Positions 37,508 to 46,789 of a stretch of DNA of 64,000 nucleotides are shown here, piece after piece. A program made the position numbers and the translations under genes. Source of the DNA: Anaerocolumna sp. (GTDB lineage: Bacteria > Bacillota > Clostridia > Lachnospirales > Lachnospiraceae); assembly GCA_029239975.1 (NCBI GenBank), contig JARBTX010000009.1:1-64000 (forward strand). The letters are read 5' to 3'. The notes beneath the pieces were generated by a model that saw only the letters and a program-made list of their open reading frames with translations, was not told where the DNA came from and made no database searches. Position 1 is the first letter of the stretch. Every line of letters begins with the position of its first letter.

Positions 37508-38644
37508 AGTATTTATATCCTTTAATAACATATGATATATATTTATCGTTGTAATTGATGGGGTTACATCCAGCTCTCTTTTAAGTCTTTCTTGAAATAT
37601 TTTAAACTGTCTTTTTAGTCCTGATTTATCATTTTTTACAAAATATGCTTGCATCAACAGACAATTAATTTCTTCATTATATTCATCTATTTTTTCAAGT
37701 TTTTTTAAGATAGTCAAAGCGATATAGTAATTTTTCTCCATAAGAAATTTATTACTTAATTCTTTTGCATAACTACAATACATTGCAGTAAACCGTTCCT
37801 TTTCTGATAAAGACCATTGATATGCTTTATCTCCAAATAAATCACCTGTATACATAATCTCAATTTCAATTGCATCTTTTGTAACTAGATTATTAAAATC
37901 ATCATTTAGATTAGTTACTTTATTTTCAAAATCAATAAAATCCACATAAATATTATTTAGCTCTAATTTATAGCATTGATTACTGCTCTGTATAGCTTCT
38001 TTTAATCCATATGGTTGTAAAGATTTTCTTAACTTATAAATTGTTGTATTCAAATACATTTCTGCATTGCTTATCCCTAAATCAGAAAATAAGTCTTCAA
38101 TTATTTTCCACTTTGAAACAAACTTTCCTCTGTTAATTAATAAATACGACAGTAATTCTAAAGATTTTGAGGTAGGTAATTTTATTACTTCTCCTTTGGG
38201 ATTACGAATATCTAACCCACCAAAACATGAAATAGATATCAAATATTCCATTTGTTTTGGTTCTTGCAACATATTTATATAATCTAGTTTTCTTCTAATT
38301 TTTTCTATTGTATCAATTAATCTCCTACTATTAACAGGTTTTAAGATGTAATCAAATGCATAAACCTCAAATGCATCCAATGCATATTCCTTATGAGAAG
38401 TAATAAAAACAACTTTTATGCATTCCCTGTCTTTTAATACTCGCTTGACAAAATCAATGCCATTTTCTTCAGGCATATTAACATCTATTAGTATAATATC
38501 TACATTGTTATCAGACAGCAAAAACTTTTCTGCCTCTTGGGAACATTGAAATGCACCTAGAATTTGAATATCTGAAATACTATCAAGCATTCTTCTTAAA
38601 TAAATTAACATGAATTCATCGTCGTCTATTATTACTACTTTCAT
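37505..38644 (-). CDS. Response regulator with winged-helix and BTAD-type C-terminus
   Basis: 379 aa. Receiver residues ~1-120: acidic pocket IIDDDE, phospho-Asp in IILIDVNMPEENG (~54), Thr/Lys in VFITSH and YILKPV. Residues ~150-235 form an OmpR-type winged helix (LINRGKFVSKWKIIEDLF, TTIYKLRKSL). Residues ~245-379 are a TPR-like bacterial transcriptional activator (BTAD/SARP) domain. SD AGGAGG precedes the ATG. It follows the histidine kinase gene by 24 bases: a two-component pair. Confidence 0.88.
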   Translation of the reverse strand: MKVVIIDDDEFMLIYLRRMLDSISDIQILGAFQCSQEAEKFLLSDNNVDIILIDVNMPEENGIDFVKRVLKDRECIKVVFITSHKEYALDAFEVYAFDYILKPVNSRRLIDTIEKIRRKLDYINMLQEPKQMEYLISISCFGGLDIRNPKGEVIKLPTSKSLELLSYLLINRGKFVSKWKIIEDLFSDLGISNAEMYLNTTIYKLRKSLQPYGLKEAIQSSNQCYKLELNNIYVDFIDFENKVTNLNDDFNNLVTKDAIEIEIMYTGDLFGDKAYQWSLSEKERFTAMYCSYAKELSNKFLMEKNYYIALTILKKLEKIDEYNEEINCLLMQAYFVKNDKSGLKRQFKIFQERLKRELDVTPSITTINIYHMLLKDINT

Positions 38645-38668
38645 AATACCTCCTGGTATTTTTTACTT

Positions 38669-40057
38669 TTAAGTAATCTTCTCAGATGGTACTGAAATAT
38701 AAAATGTACTTCCTTTGCCTACAACACTCTCAGCCCATATTTGTCCATCAATTCTTTGTATAAAATCCAATGATAAATGAAGTCCTATCCCTAATCCTTT
38801 TTCGCCTTCTGTCCCTAGAGATGATTTTACTTCTTTTTGATTAAATAGGTTTTGTAACTTACTAGGGCTAATTCCTATTCCATTATCTTGAATCGATATT
38901 ATTATCCTTTTATTTTTTTTTTCAGTACTGATAGTAATAGTTCCTTCTTGTTTTGTAAATTTTATTGCATTATTAATAATATTTCTTAATCCTAATTCAA
39001 ATAAATCTCGGTCTATAAATACACATATTTCCTGATCAACATCATTAACTACAATGAGTTTTTTAGCATTTATCTTACTGCGAAATGTATCAAGCATATC
39101 ATAAACGATATCATATAATTCCCAATTACAACGATTGATAGTTAATCCTTTACTTTGGTTTTTACACCAATCTAAAAGACCGTCTAACATGTAATATGTA
39201 TTATTCATTTGACTTTTTACAGATTTAATAACTTTTACAGCGTCATTATTTAAGGGATCAAGATCGTATTCCAATAATTCCATCAAACTAATCATTGTTG
39301 ACATCGGTTCCCGGACATCATGTGTGATTATCGTAAATAATTTATCTTTCATTTTATTAAGTTCAGATAATCTTAGATTTGATTCTTCTAGATCGAATTG
39401 CTGTAACTCAAGAACTCTTCTTTGTCTGGTATAAATCACTTTATTTTTCCATAAAATGACAGATAATCCAAAACCTATTCCTACTGCTGTTAATCCATTT
39501 ACTCTGTTAGATAATAAAATTTTATCATTAAGTTGAGTGAATTGTAATGCATAATAATATAAACCATAAGCACTACTAAAAGCAATAGCAGCAAAGTAAG
39601 GTCTCATAAGGAATACAGCTGCATTAATAACACAAACAATTAAAAAAGGTGTTATATTTGACGTTACAAGTTGATCAATCATAGTGATAATGATTCCTGA
39701 AAGGAAAATTATAGTAATAGTAATTGTTATTAACAATTTTATAAAAAAAAATGACTTTTTCTTAAAAAAAAAGCAAAATACTAATAACAACCCCATATAA
39801 ATTAGAATAGTTACGTGCGAAATCATAATTCCTGTTCGCCATCTCATCCCATTTGTAGTTATTATAGAATTATTACACCAAAAAATAAATATATGAAATA
39901 AGCTAACTGGTATTGCTATAAACGCAATACTGTGGAGTCGTTTGAAATTTTGAAAAATAATTTCGTTACAGATAGAACTATTTTCTTTCATTATTTTCTC
40001 TAATTTCATTATTGCTAAAATGAACCAATTTACTTTTTGCTTTCTTTTCCATCTCAT
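38669..40057 (-). CDS. Sensor histidine kinase
   Basis: 462 aa. Residues ~40-215 hold about six membrane helices with almost no extracellular domain, a 7TM-like/intramembrane sensing layout. HisKA: FTIITHDVREPMSTM with phospho-His near 251. HATPase: N-box LRNIINNAIKFT, IQDNGIGIS, GLGIGLHLS and GSTFYISVP. Cognate regulator gene directly downstream. A fragment homologous to the membrane-helix-coding part, plus its upstream region, lies at 43847-43975, showing a second kinase copy once existed. Confidence 0.9.
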   Translation of the reverse strand: MRWKRKQKVNWFILAIMKLEKIMKENSSICNEIIFQNFKRLHSIAFIAIPVSLFHIFIFWCNNSIITTNGMRWRTGIMISHVTILIYMGLLLVFCFFFKKKSFFFIKLLITITITIIFLSGIIITMIDQLVTSNITPFLIVCVINAAVFLMRPYFAAIAFSSAYGLYYYALQFTQLNDKILLSNRVNGLTAVGIGFGLSVILWKNKVIYTRQRRVLELQQFDLEESNLRLSELNKMKDKLFTIITHDVREPMSTMISLMELLEYDLDPLNNDAVKVIKSVKSQMNNTYYMLDGLLDWCKNQSKGLTINRCNWELYDIVYDMLDTFRSKINAKKLIVVNDVDQEICVFIDRDLFELGLRNIINNAIKFTKQEGTITISTEKKNKRIIISIQDNGIGISPSKLQNLFNQKEVKSSLGTEGEKGLGIGLHLSLDFIQRIDGQIWAESVVGKGSTFYISVPSEKIT

Positions 40058-40359
40058 AATCTAAAATCCTTCTTATACAATATTAAATCTCTACCGTTCA
40101 AACCAAACTAACAAGGGTACATGCTATCCTTTATGGTAATCAAAATAACTGGACCCAGCAGAAATAATTTATTTTCTCTGTCCCAGTTCAACATAATTCC
40201 ATTTATAACTATTTATTCTTTTACGACTATAGAGTGACCATTTCATAAACCTTTTATTTTATATATTATCCATAAATTGTAATAAATGTAATAATATTAT
40301 ATCTTCTATTCTTACAATTTACAAGAACATTTTATATTACATATAGTAAAATCATTAAA

Positions 40360-40485
40360 AAATCCTAATATGTACTGAGAAATGAATTTTTCGTTACTAC
40401 TCATTACATGATAGGATTTTCTCATATTTTTTTGTATTATCGAAATTAATTTGACCCTAAAGATATCAGAAAATCCTTATGAATT
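40360..40485 (-). pseudogene. Remnant of hemerythrin gene 3' end and its terminator
   Basis: On the minus strand, codons for HKDFLISLGSN then TAA survive at about 40449-40484, matching the intact hemerythrin C-terminus YKDFLISLGSK. The following hairpin (AAAATCCTA / TAGGATTTT, shared ACTCATTACAT) matches the intact gene's terminator at 44252-44320. Everything 5' of these codons is gone. The rest of the 512-bp gap (40058-40569) holds the kinase upstream region and the GGDEF terminator. Confidence 0.8.
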
Positions 40486-40523
40486 CATGCAAAATAGTAT
40501 AAATAGATTGGTAACTATAAATA

Positions 40524-40561
40524 GATATTAGCTAAGTACTCGTATGCATTTAGCTAATATC
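40524..40561 (-). terminator. Terminator of GGDEF/HD-GYP copy 1
   Basis: GATATTAGCTAA and TTAGCTAATATC pair perfectly over 12 bp, just past the stop codon at 40570. Homologous to 33626-33673. Confidence 0.75.
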
Positions 40562-40569
40562 CATTTTAT

Positions 40570-43527
40570 TTACAGTACATTATGAACAAAGACATCTACA
40601 ATCTTAGGGTCAAATTGAGTACCTGCGTTATTAATCAATTCAGCTATTGCTTCATCTTTTGTTTTGATTTTTTGATATGACCTATTTGCAGTCATCGCTT
40701 CATACGCATCAGCAACTGAAATAATCCTTGCATACAATGGTATTTGTTCTCCAACTAGCCCTTCCGGATAACCTTTTCCGTCATATCTTTCATGATGATA
40801 AAGAACCGCTTCTGCTATAGTGGCATATTCATCAACGGATTTTAATATTTGATAACTAGTTTCTGGATGGCTCTTTATTATTTCGAATTCTTCATTGGTT
40901 AATTTTTCGTTCTTATTTAATAATGTCGGAGATATGGTTATCTTTCCAATGTCATGAAGAACTCCTGCTGTTTTTACATCTTGAATGGATTTTTCATCCA
41001 ACTTTAAGGCTCGTGCGATACGTTCACAGTATCCAGACACCCTTTCAGCATGGATTTGTTCCTGATTATACTTTAGATTTATATTTTTTAATACTGTTTC
41101 TATTGTCTTACTTCGCATAAGCTTACCGAATTTTATCTTATCTTTATACATTTCATTATCAGCTAGTGTAATAATTTCATCAATATCTTTACTTACATCG
41201 TCCTTAACAGCATAACCTACTGCTATAGATACAATGATAGAATCAATTTTTTTCCTTGATGCCATTTTAACGATTCTATTCTTTACCTTGTTCGCTTTCG
41301 CGCCATTTGTATTAGGCATTAGGATTATAAATTCGTCTCCACCCATTCTACCGATAATATCATCTTCTGTACAATTCTCCTTTATTAGTTCAGCTACACA
41401 AAATATCAATTCATCGCCCATTTTATGACCAAAGGCATCATTTGTAAGTTTTAACCCATTTATATCTATGATAAAGACAGCAAGTGGCAAATTCCTTTCT
41501 ATGTCTAATTTAGGGATTGCATCTTCGATATACCTTCTATTGTAGAGCCCTGTGAAATGATCATGAAAAGATAAAAATTGAATTTGCTCTATTTTTTCCT
41601 TTCTTTCAGTAAAATCTCGGAATACAATTACTACTCCCTTTATATTGCCATCTTCATCTTTAATTGGTGCAGCACTATCCTCAATTGGAATTTCACGACC
41701 ATTTTTTGAAATTAGAATAGTATTATTGGCCAGTTCGAATGTTTCGCCTGTTTCTAGAACTTTTAAAGCAGGGTTTTCACATTGTACTTTAGTAAATTCA
41801 TTCATAATGTTAAATACAGCATCAAATGGTTGATTCAATGCTTCCCTTTGCGTCCAACCGGTCATTTTCTCTGCAACGGAATTCATAACCTTTATTTTAC
41901 CATTATTATCTGTTGAAATGACAGCATCCCCAACTGAAAGAAGTGTAGTTCGAAATTGTTCTTTTTCTGCATATAATAATTTTTCCATTTTTTTCTTTAA
42001 AGAGTTATCAATAAATGTTACAACCCCACCGATTATTTCATCATTCTTGTATTGTGGGTAAGCATTGTATTCCACATCAAAATATGAACCATCTTTTCTC
42101 CAAAATATATCATCTTCAACATGAATTCCTTCTCCCACTTTAATAGCATTTAAAATATTACAATCTTCTATCGGTGAAGTACGTCCATCCATGTAATGGT
42201 GATGTATTTTTTTGTGAATGTTCTCACCAACTATATCATCTTGAGTTTCATAAGCTAATAACCTTATACCGCTTTGGTTGATAAATGTACATAAACCATT
42301 AAGATCAATACCATATATCCCCTCTGCGGTTGAATCAAGAAGAGTTTGCAATTCATTTTTTCTTTGCATTATTTCTATGTTTGTTTCTTCTAAGATTACT
42401 TTTTGTTTTCTTCTTTCCACATCACTCCATATACCAGTCATAAAAGCAGAAATCTGTTGTATGTCATTCTCGGTATAATCAATGCCTTTATTCGATAAAC
42501 AAACAATGGAAACGATCTGATTCTCTATCATGATAGGAACTATAATAATCTTGTGTAACTTAATACATTCGTTAGAAATTTTTTCTTGATCATCTAAAAT
42601 TTCTGCTTCATTAATAACTATTGGTTTTTTATTCAAAATTACTTTCTGTATAATTTCTGTTTTATCAATAAAATTTTCTAATGATTTGATATCTTTTAAG
42701 TTTTCCTTAATTCCATGAAAACAGGTTGCAGTAAGCGAAATCTCATTCTTATCATAATTGCAAAAATATATGATTCCATACAAGCTTTCCGTTAACATTA
42801 ATAATTGTTGTAATACATAGTCCATATGGTCAGATAAACTCTGAAAATCTCTCTGGAAAACATCAACCATAATCGTATTCCTAAGAAGGGTCTGCTCAAC
42901 TTCACGGACATGTTTTACTTCATCGGTTATATCTTCTATAAATGCTCCTATACCATAATTTTCATTTAGTAATTTTATAGGAAACTTGTTTGTTTTATAA
43001 ATTCTACCTCCTCTATTTACTTCAGCGATACGTTTGTCATTATTTTTTAAAACCGCTTCATCCGTTTGCCTTTTAAGAGTAGCAAAATAATCTTCACTAA
43101 ACTCATAATCATCTTTACCAAGAATATCATCAGATTCTAAATCATAAAATTTTTCTAACGCTTTATTAACAAAAACGTATTTATAATTCTCATCCTTTAA
43201 ATAAATCAAGCGATCATCGGCATTAATAAAATTAGTGATTAACTCATTTGTATTATGAAGCATTTTAGTCAACAAAGTTATTTTTTTGTTTTTTCTTAAC
43301 ATTATTGTTATAAATATTATTATGATAATTGCTCCGAAACAAATATATATTATATCTTTATTCATTGCTTCTAGCTTAGATTGAATCGCAACATCATGAT
43401 TATCGTATATATTATATAAATTTGTTTCACTTGATTCTGCTTGTACACGTTTCATGGTAGATAAAAAAAACATTATACCAATAATACCTATAATAAATTT
43501 TATCTTTCGTATATTTTTGCTTGTCAT
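40570..43527 (-). CDS. PAS-GAF-PAS-PAS-GGDEF-HD-GYP membrane protein (copy 1)
   Basis: 985 aa from the ATG that matches the start of copy 2 and has AAGGAAG upstream; 17 extra residues in the longest ORF overlap the Spo0E-like gene. Same order as copy 2 (second membrane helix, PAS, GAF, two PAS, GRMGGDEF, LHDIGK, HHERYDGKGYPEGL). The extracytoplasmic PAS of copy 2 is missing: the text goes from NIYDNHD directly to IQSKLEAMNKD. Catalytic motifs are intact. Loss of the outer sensor suggests the paralogues respond to different inputs while sharing c-di-GMP output. Confidence 0.9.
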   Translation of the reverse strand: MTSKNIRKIKFIIGIIGIMFFLSTMKRVQAESSETNLYNIYDNHDVAIQSKLEAMNKDIIYICFGAIIIIIFITIMLRKNKKITLLTKMLHNTNELITNFINADDRLIYLKDENYKYVFVNKALEKFYDLESDDILGKDDYEFSEDYFATLKRQTDEAVLKNNDKRIAEVNRGGRIYKTNKFPIKLLNENYGIGAFIEDITDEVKHVREVEQTLLRNTIMVDVFQRDFQSLSDHMDYVLQQLLMLTESLYGIIYFCNYDKNEISLTATCFHGIKENLKDIKSLENFIDKTEIIQKVILNKKPIVINEAEILDDQEKISNECIKLHKIIIVPIMIENQIVSIVCLSNKGIDYTENDIQQISAFMTGIWSDVERRKQKVILEETNIEIMQRKNELQTLLDSTAEGIYGIDLNGLCTFINQSGIRLLAYETQDDIVGENIHKKIHHHYMDGRTSPIEDCNILNAIKVGEGIHVEDDIFWRKDGSYFDVEYNAYPQYKNDEIIGGVVTFIDNSLKKKMEKLLYAEKEQFRTTLLSVGDAVISTDNNGKIKVMNSVAEKMTGWTQREALNQPFDAVFNIMNEFTKVQCENPALKVLETGETFELANNTILISKNGREIPIEDSAAPIKDEDGNIKGVVIVFRDFTERKEKIEQIQFLSFHDHFTGLYNRRYIEDAIPKLDIERNLPLAVFIIDINGLKLTNDAFGHKMGDELIFCVAELIKENCTEDDIIGRMGGDEFIILMPNTNGAKANKVKNRIVKMASRKKIDSIIVSIAVGYAVKDDVSKDIDEIITLADNEMYKDKIKFGKLMRSKTIETVLKNINLKYNQEQIHAERVSGYCERIARALKLDEKSIQDVKTAGVLHDIGKITISPTLLNKNEKLTNEEFEIIKSHPETSYQILKSVDEYATIAEAVLYHHERYDGKGYPEGLVGEQIPLYARIISVADAYEAMTANRSYQKIKTKDEAIAELINNAGTQFDPKIVDVFVHNVL

Positions 43528-43546
43528 AAAGAACACTTCCTTACAT

Positions 43547-43735
43547 TCAATTGCTGATTCTACCTTCATGATATTCAATGATCAACATATCCAAAGATCT
43601 ACTGATACTTACAATCTCATCATTACTAATATTTCCATTATAATAGCTTATCTTGTTATTAAGTTCATGTTTTAATTGATTAATTCTGTGTAACATATTA
43701 TTTTGTGATTCAAATTCTGTAGTTAGTTTTTGCAT
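43547..43735 (-). CDS. Spo0E-like aspartyl phosphatase (copy 1)
   Basis: 62 aa, paralogue of the protein at 37140-37334 (shared MQK-T-FES-NNML and ELNN-IS-YNGNI). The signature SRSLDMLIIEYH retains S-x-x-x-D. It ends 19 bases before the GGDEF/HD-GYP start, so the two are one transcript. SD AGGAGG precedes the ATG. Role in Spo0A~P dephosphorylation is inferred from the family. Confidence 0.85.
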   Translation of the reverse strand: MQKLTTEFESQNNMLHRINQLKHELNNKISYYNGNISNDEIVSISRSLDMLIIEYHEGRISN

Positions 43736-43846
43736 AGGTTTCCTCCTTCAAATTTCACGTTAGTAGTAAAATAAGGTTTCATAGTAAATGTAACTGCAAA
43801 ATAATTTATACAATAAGTGGTAATACATAGGATTTATAAATTGATC

Positions 43847-43975
43847 TATAGTTGTAATTGAGATTCTAGGCAATAATTATAGTAATAGTAATTATTATTA
43901 ATAAATTCATAAAAAAAAAGTTTCTTTTTTTTAGAAAATTTTTTTTATAATAAGAATCCCATAGATTTAGAGAAC
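43847..43975 (-). pseudogene. Histidine kinase gene fragment (second copy)
   Basis: Plus-strand sequence aligns with the kinase gene near 39670-39800: shared ATTATAGTAATAGTAATT, TATTAA, ATAAAAAAAA and CCCATA. It corresponds to the coding region for membrane helices. Both frames are broken. The flank 43976-44250 also resembles the upstream region of the intact kinase gene (CAATTTACAAGAAC in both, at ~40315 and ~44140). Together they occupy most of the 604-bp gap. Confidence 0.75.
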
Positions 43976-44251
43976 GAATCAAATCAAATTTTGAATTTTC
44001 CACTTAATAATTCTCAAAATCTGTCTTTTCAACAATAGATATCAGTTTTATTCTGTTTATTAATATGTATTTATTTATAAATCAAAAATATATCCATTTA
44101 TTGTCATTAAATATATTCATATTATATCCATATTTCTAACAATTTACAAGAACTTTTTATCATATAATTGTTTTTTTTTATTTTTATATCAATAATGAAT
44201 AATTCCCCTATTAATTCTCTTGATATATTGCACATTTGGAATAAACAATAT

Positions 44252-44320
44252 AAAAATCCTCCTATATAATGATAACGATTATTCTATCGCTGCAACTCAT
44301 TACATAAGAGGATTTCACTA
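44252..44320 (-). terminator. Terminator of hemerythrin gene
   Basis: AAAATCCTC and GAGGATTT arms enclose ATATAATG / CATTACAT-type inner pairing. A diverged copy lies at ~40365-40420 beyond the hemerythrin remnant. Confidence 0.6.
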
Positions 44321-44339
44321 TGATTCAAACTTATTTTAT

Positions 44340-44756
44340 TTACTTTGATCCTAAGGATATCAAAAAATCCTTATACATATAATCTTCCGTTATGATGTGG
44401 TAAAATACCCAGTTCACTATCTTATTAAGTAATTCATTTAAAAATTCACTTTGATTTACTACAGCTGAATTAAGATTTACGGAATCTATATCAGCTATAA
44501 ACTTATCATGTGCTTCTTTATGTTCGTCAAAGTTTGGATAGTTGTATTTTTTTAAAAGCTTCTCTTCGGTTGTAAAATGATAAACCGTATAATCTTTTAA
44601 TTCCCCCATAACTTCAATGATTTCATCGAAATTGTCAATACCATCAGTACTAAGTGATAAAAGATCATTGATTCTATTACCTATCTCTATCAGTTTTTTG
44701 TGCTGATTATCTATTGATGAAATCCCTAATTCAAACTCTTTTTGCCAGATAAACAT
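44340..44756 (-). CDS. Bacteriohemerythrin
   Basis: 138 aa from the ATG with AAGGAG eight bases upstream; the longer ORF adds 27 unsupported residues. Di-iron ligands in order: IDNQHKKL, VYHFTTEEKLL (HxxxE), FDEHKEAHDKF (HxxxH), and HIITEDYMYKD (HxxxxD). Binds O2 reversibly; in bacteria used for oxygen sensing, storage or delivery. It heads copy 1 of the duplicated cassette, suggesting oxygen input to the neighbouring GGDEF/HD-GYP and Spo0E-like proteins. Confidence 0.92.
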   Translation of the reverse strand: MFIWQKEFELGISSIDNQHKKLIEIGNRINDLLSLSTDGIDNFDEIIEVMGELKDYTVYHFTTEEKLLKKYNYPNFDEHKEAHDKFIADIDSVNLNSAVVNQSEFLNELLNKIVNWVFYHIITEDYMYKDFLISLGSK

Positions 44757-44924
44757 AAAATAGTCTCCTTTGTTATTCGATTGACTTACATTCACATAAG
44801 AATTAAAAATATATTCATATAAGATAATATTAGTCAATTCAGTTACATTTGTCTACCCTAACCTTCTAAATAACCAACCAAGAACAATCATATTTATCTA
44901 ATAAAATTAATTTAACTTCCATAA

Positions 44925-44973
44925 CCCCCCATATATTGAACTCTTCATTATTAAAGCTTAGGCATATGGGGGG
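44925..44973 (-). terminator. Hairpin after sigma-factor gene
   Basis: CCCCCCATAT / ATATGGGGGG arms around a ~29-base loop, about 45 bases beyond the sigma-factor stop. The poly-G stem is strong but no T-run follows, so it may protect the mRNA 3' end rather than terminate. Confidence 0.5.
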
Positions 44974-45019
44974 GATATAATGACACGATACACTTCTACA
45001 CTTTTTAAACAATTATATC

Positions 45020-46651
45020 CTAATTATTAGGCATCAAAAGAGTAGATAATGATAATCTCTGCGCATTTGCTGGAATCTGTAATTTACCACACTCAAGTAG
45101 CTCTTTTACTGTGTATAATAAGAACCAACCATCCGAGTGTAAGATATATTGCAACCCGTGGGCTTGCATTTTTTGTATATGTTTTGGTTTGCTCTCAATT
45201 ATAGCTTTACAATAGCGTTCAATCATAGGCTCTAATTTATTTTTATGCTTCTTTTTAATTTTATCACATAATTCTAGAAATTGTTTTTTAATAGCTTCAT
45301 CTTTTAACCAAATGATAGCAAGTTCAAATTTATCATCTTTTTTCTTAATATATCCTTTTTGAAGCATAAAGGTATATTCATCAATCGATAGTGCTTTTCC
45401 TGTTATAAAACGATTAAGAAGCTTTAAATCTCGTGCTATATCTTTACTATAATCATCTATTGATACATCACGGTCTGACCACTCAGAATTAATTTGCCAT
45501 AATAAAATATTTTCCTCATCATTTTCAATACCGTTCCACATAGGACCGAACCATTTTTTCATGCTATCAAAATATTTCTGATTTGATCCATTTGTACTCT
45601 CTAAGCCTGCAAGAGCTATGTTTATCCCACCATCTTTTCGAATCGTAGCAACTTCATCAAATCTAATTTTAGTTTTAGCATTCTCATTACTCCAGGCAAG
45701 TAAATATAATAGAAGTCCCCATGCTAGAAAATTTTTATCATTATCAGGATAATATAGTTTATCAGACTTAAGTAAGTCACTTTTCATTAGCTCATCAAAA
45801 AGTTCGTTTGAAATCAACTTTGCAGCTTTTGAATATATTTCTTCCTGTAATTTAAAAATTTCATGAGCATCATCTGGTTCATCAATAATCATATTTGTAA
45901 GGTATTTACCATCTTTTTTAATTAAAAAACCATACTCCTCTAAAAAATCAACTTCACTTTCAATATAAACCGGAGAAACACCAAGGTTTTCTGCAATCTC
46001 ATGAATTGTTTTTGCTTCGTGATATGCACAATATGCTATATTTTGAGATAATGTGCTTCTAAAAAAGTTTGAAGTACCTCCCATTGTACCAACGGATCCA
46101 ATAAACCCCATTATATTAAATTTTATTGGGTTGAATTTTAATTCACTTACATTTCTCATTGTTTCCATCCCTTTCTTCATTTTCTGTTTTGCATTAAATA
46201 AGTGCCATTTAACAGTGCCAACTGGTATGGATAAAATCTCAGCAATTTCTCCTTGTTTTTTTCCTTCATAATAGTATAAAATGATTATTCGTCTCTGTAT
46301 TTTGGAGAGATAAGCAATTTCATTCTGTAATTGCTTAATCATTTCAGCTTCCACAAAGTTTTCAACAGGGTCATCACTTCCACTTAGCATATCCTCCAGT
46401 TCGCTAAACGGGATACCAACACTTCTCTTTGCCTTACCCCTATAATAATTAACTAGGGTATTATGGGCAATACACCATACAAATGCGTTGATATTATCTA
46501 CATCCTTAATCAGTAATGAACTATAAAGCTTTAAGGTAATATCCTGAGCCAAGTCCTCAGCATCCTGTAAGTTAACAGTTTTTTTAAGTGCAAAACCATA
46601 AATTTTTTTTACATATTCAGTTACTATTTTTTCAGCTTGTTGTGTATTCAT
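45020..46651 (-). CDS. ECF-type sigma-70 factor with long C-terminal extension
   Basis: 543 aa, about three times ECF length. Sigma2 (~5-75): DAEDLAQDITLKLY and NINAFVWCIAHNTLVNYYR. Sigma4 (~108-160): LSKIQRRIIILYYYEGKKQGEIAEIL, then VPGTVKWH-type recognition helix (VGTVKWHLFNAKQKMK). After a linker, ~215-265 form a winged-helix-like unit (KTIHEIAENLGVSPVYIESEVDFLEEYG). The remaining ~280 residues are an unassigned sensory-like region. SD AAGGAG is preceded by a perfect palindrome. The MerR fusion gene lies just upstream, same strand. Confidence 0.85.
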   Translation of the reverse strand: MNTQQAEKIVTEYVKKIYGFALKKTVNLQDAEDLAQDITLKLYSSLLIKDVDNINAFVWCIAHNTLVNYYRGKAKRSVGIPFSELEDMLSGSDDPVENFVEAEMIKQLQNEIAYLSKIQRRIIILYYYEGKKQGEIAEILSIPVGTVKWHLFNAKQKMKKGMETMRNVSELKFNPIKFNIMGFIGSVGTMGGTSNFFRSTLSQNIAYCAYHEAKTIHEIAENLGVSPVYIESEVDFLEEYGFLIKKDGKYLTNMIIDEPDDAHEIFKLQEEIYSKAAKLISNELFDELMKSDLLKSDKLYYPDNDKNFLAWGLLLYLLAWSNENAKTKIRFDEVATIRKDGGINIALAGLESTNGSNQKYFDSMKKWFGPMWNGIENDEENILLWQINSEWSDRDVSIDDYSKDIARDLKLLNRFITGKALSIDEYTFMLQKGYIKKKDDKFELAIIWLKDEAIKKQFLELCDKIKKKHKNKLEPMIERYCKAIIESKPKHIQKMQAHGLQYILHSDGWFLLYTVKELLECGKLQIPANAQRLSLSTLLMPNN

Positions 46652-46662
46652 GTTTAGCTCCT

Positions 46663-46678
46663 TGTAAAACGTTTTACA
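46663..46678. promoter_or_regulatory. 16-bp perfect palindrome in sigma-factor leader
   Basis: TGTAAAAC / GTTTTACA abuts the SD (AAGGAG) of the sigma-factor gene. It could be an operator for autoregulation or a small hairpin next to the ribosome site. Confidence 0.5.
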
Positions 46679-46789
46679 CTTATATAGACACCAGAATAGA
46701 AAAAAGGTTGGAAATTAATTAAAAATAGGGACTTTATTTTTACATTCTAACAGTTGCTCCTATTGTTCAATAGGAAAGCAGCGCAATGA

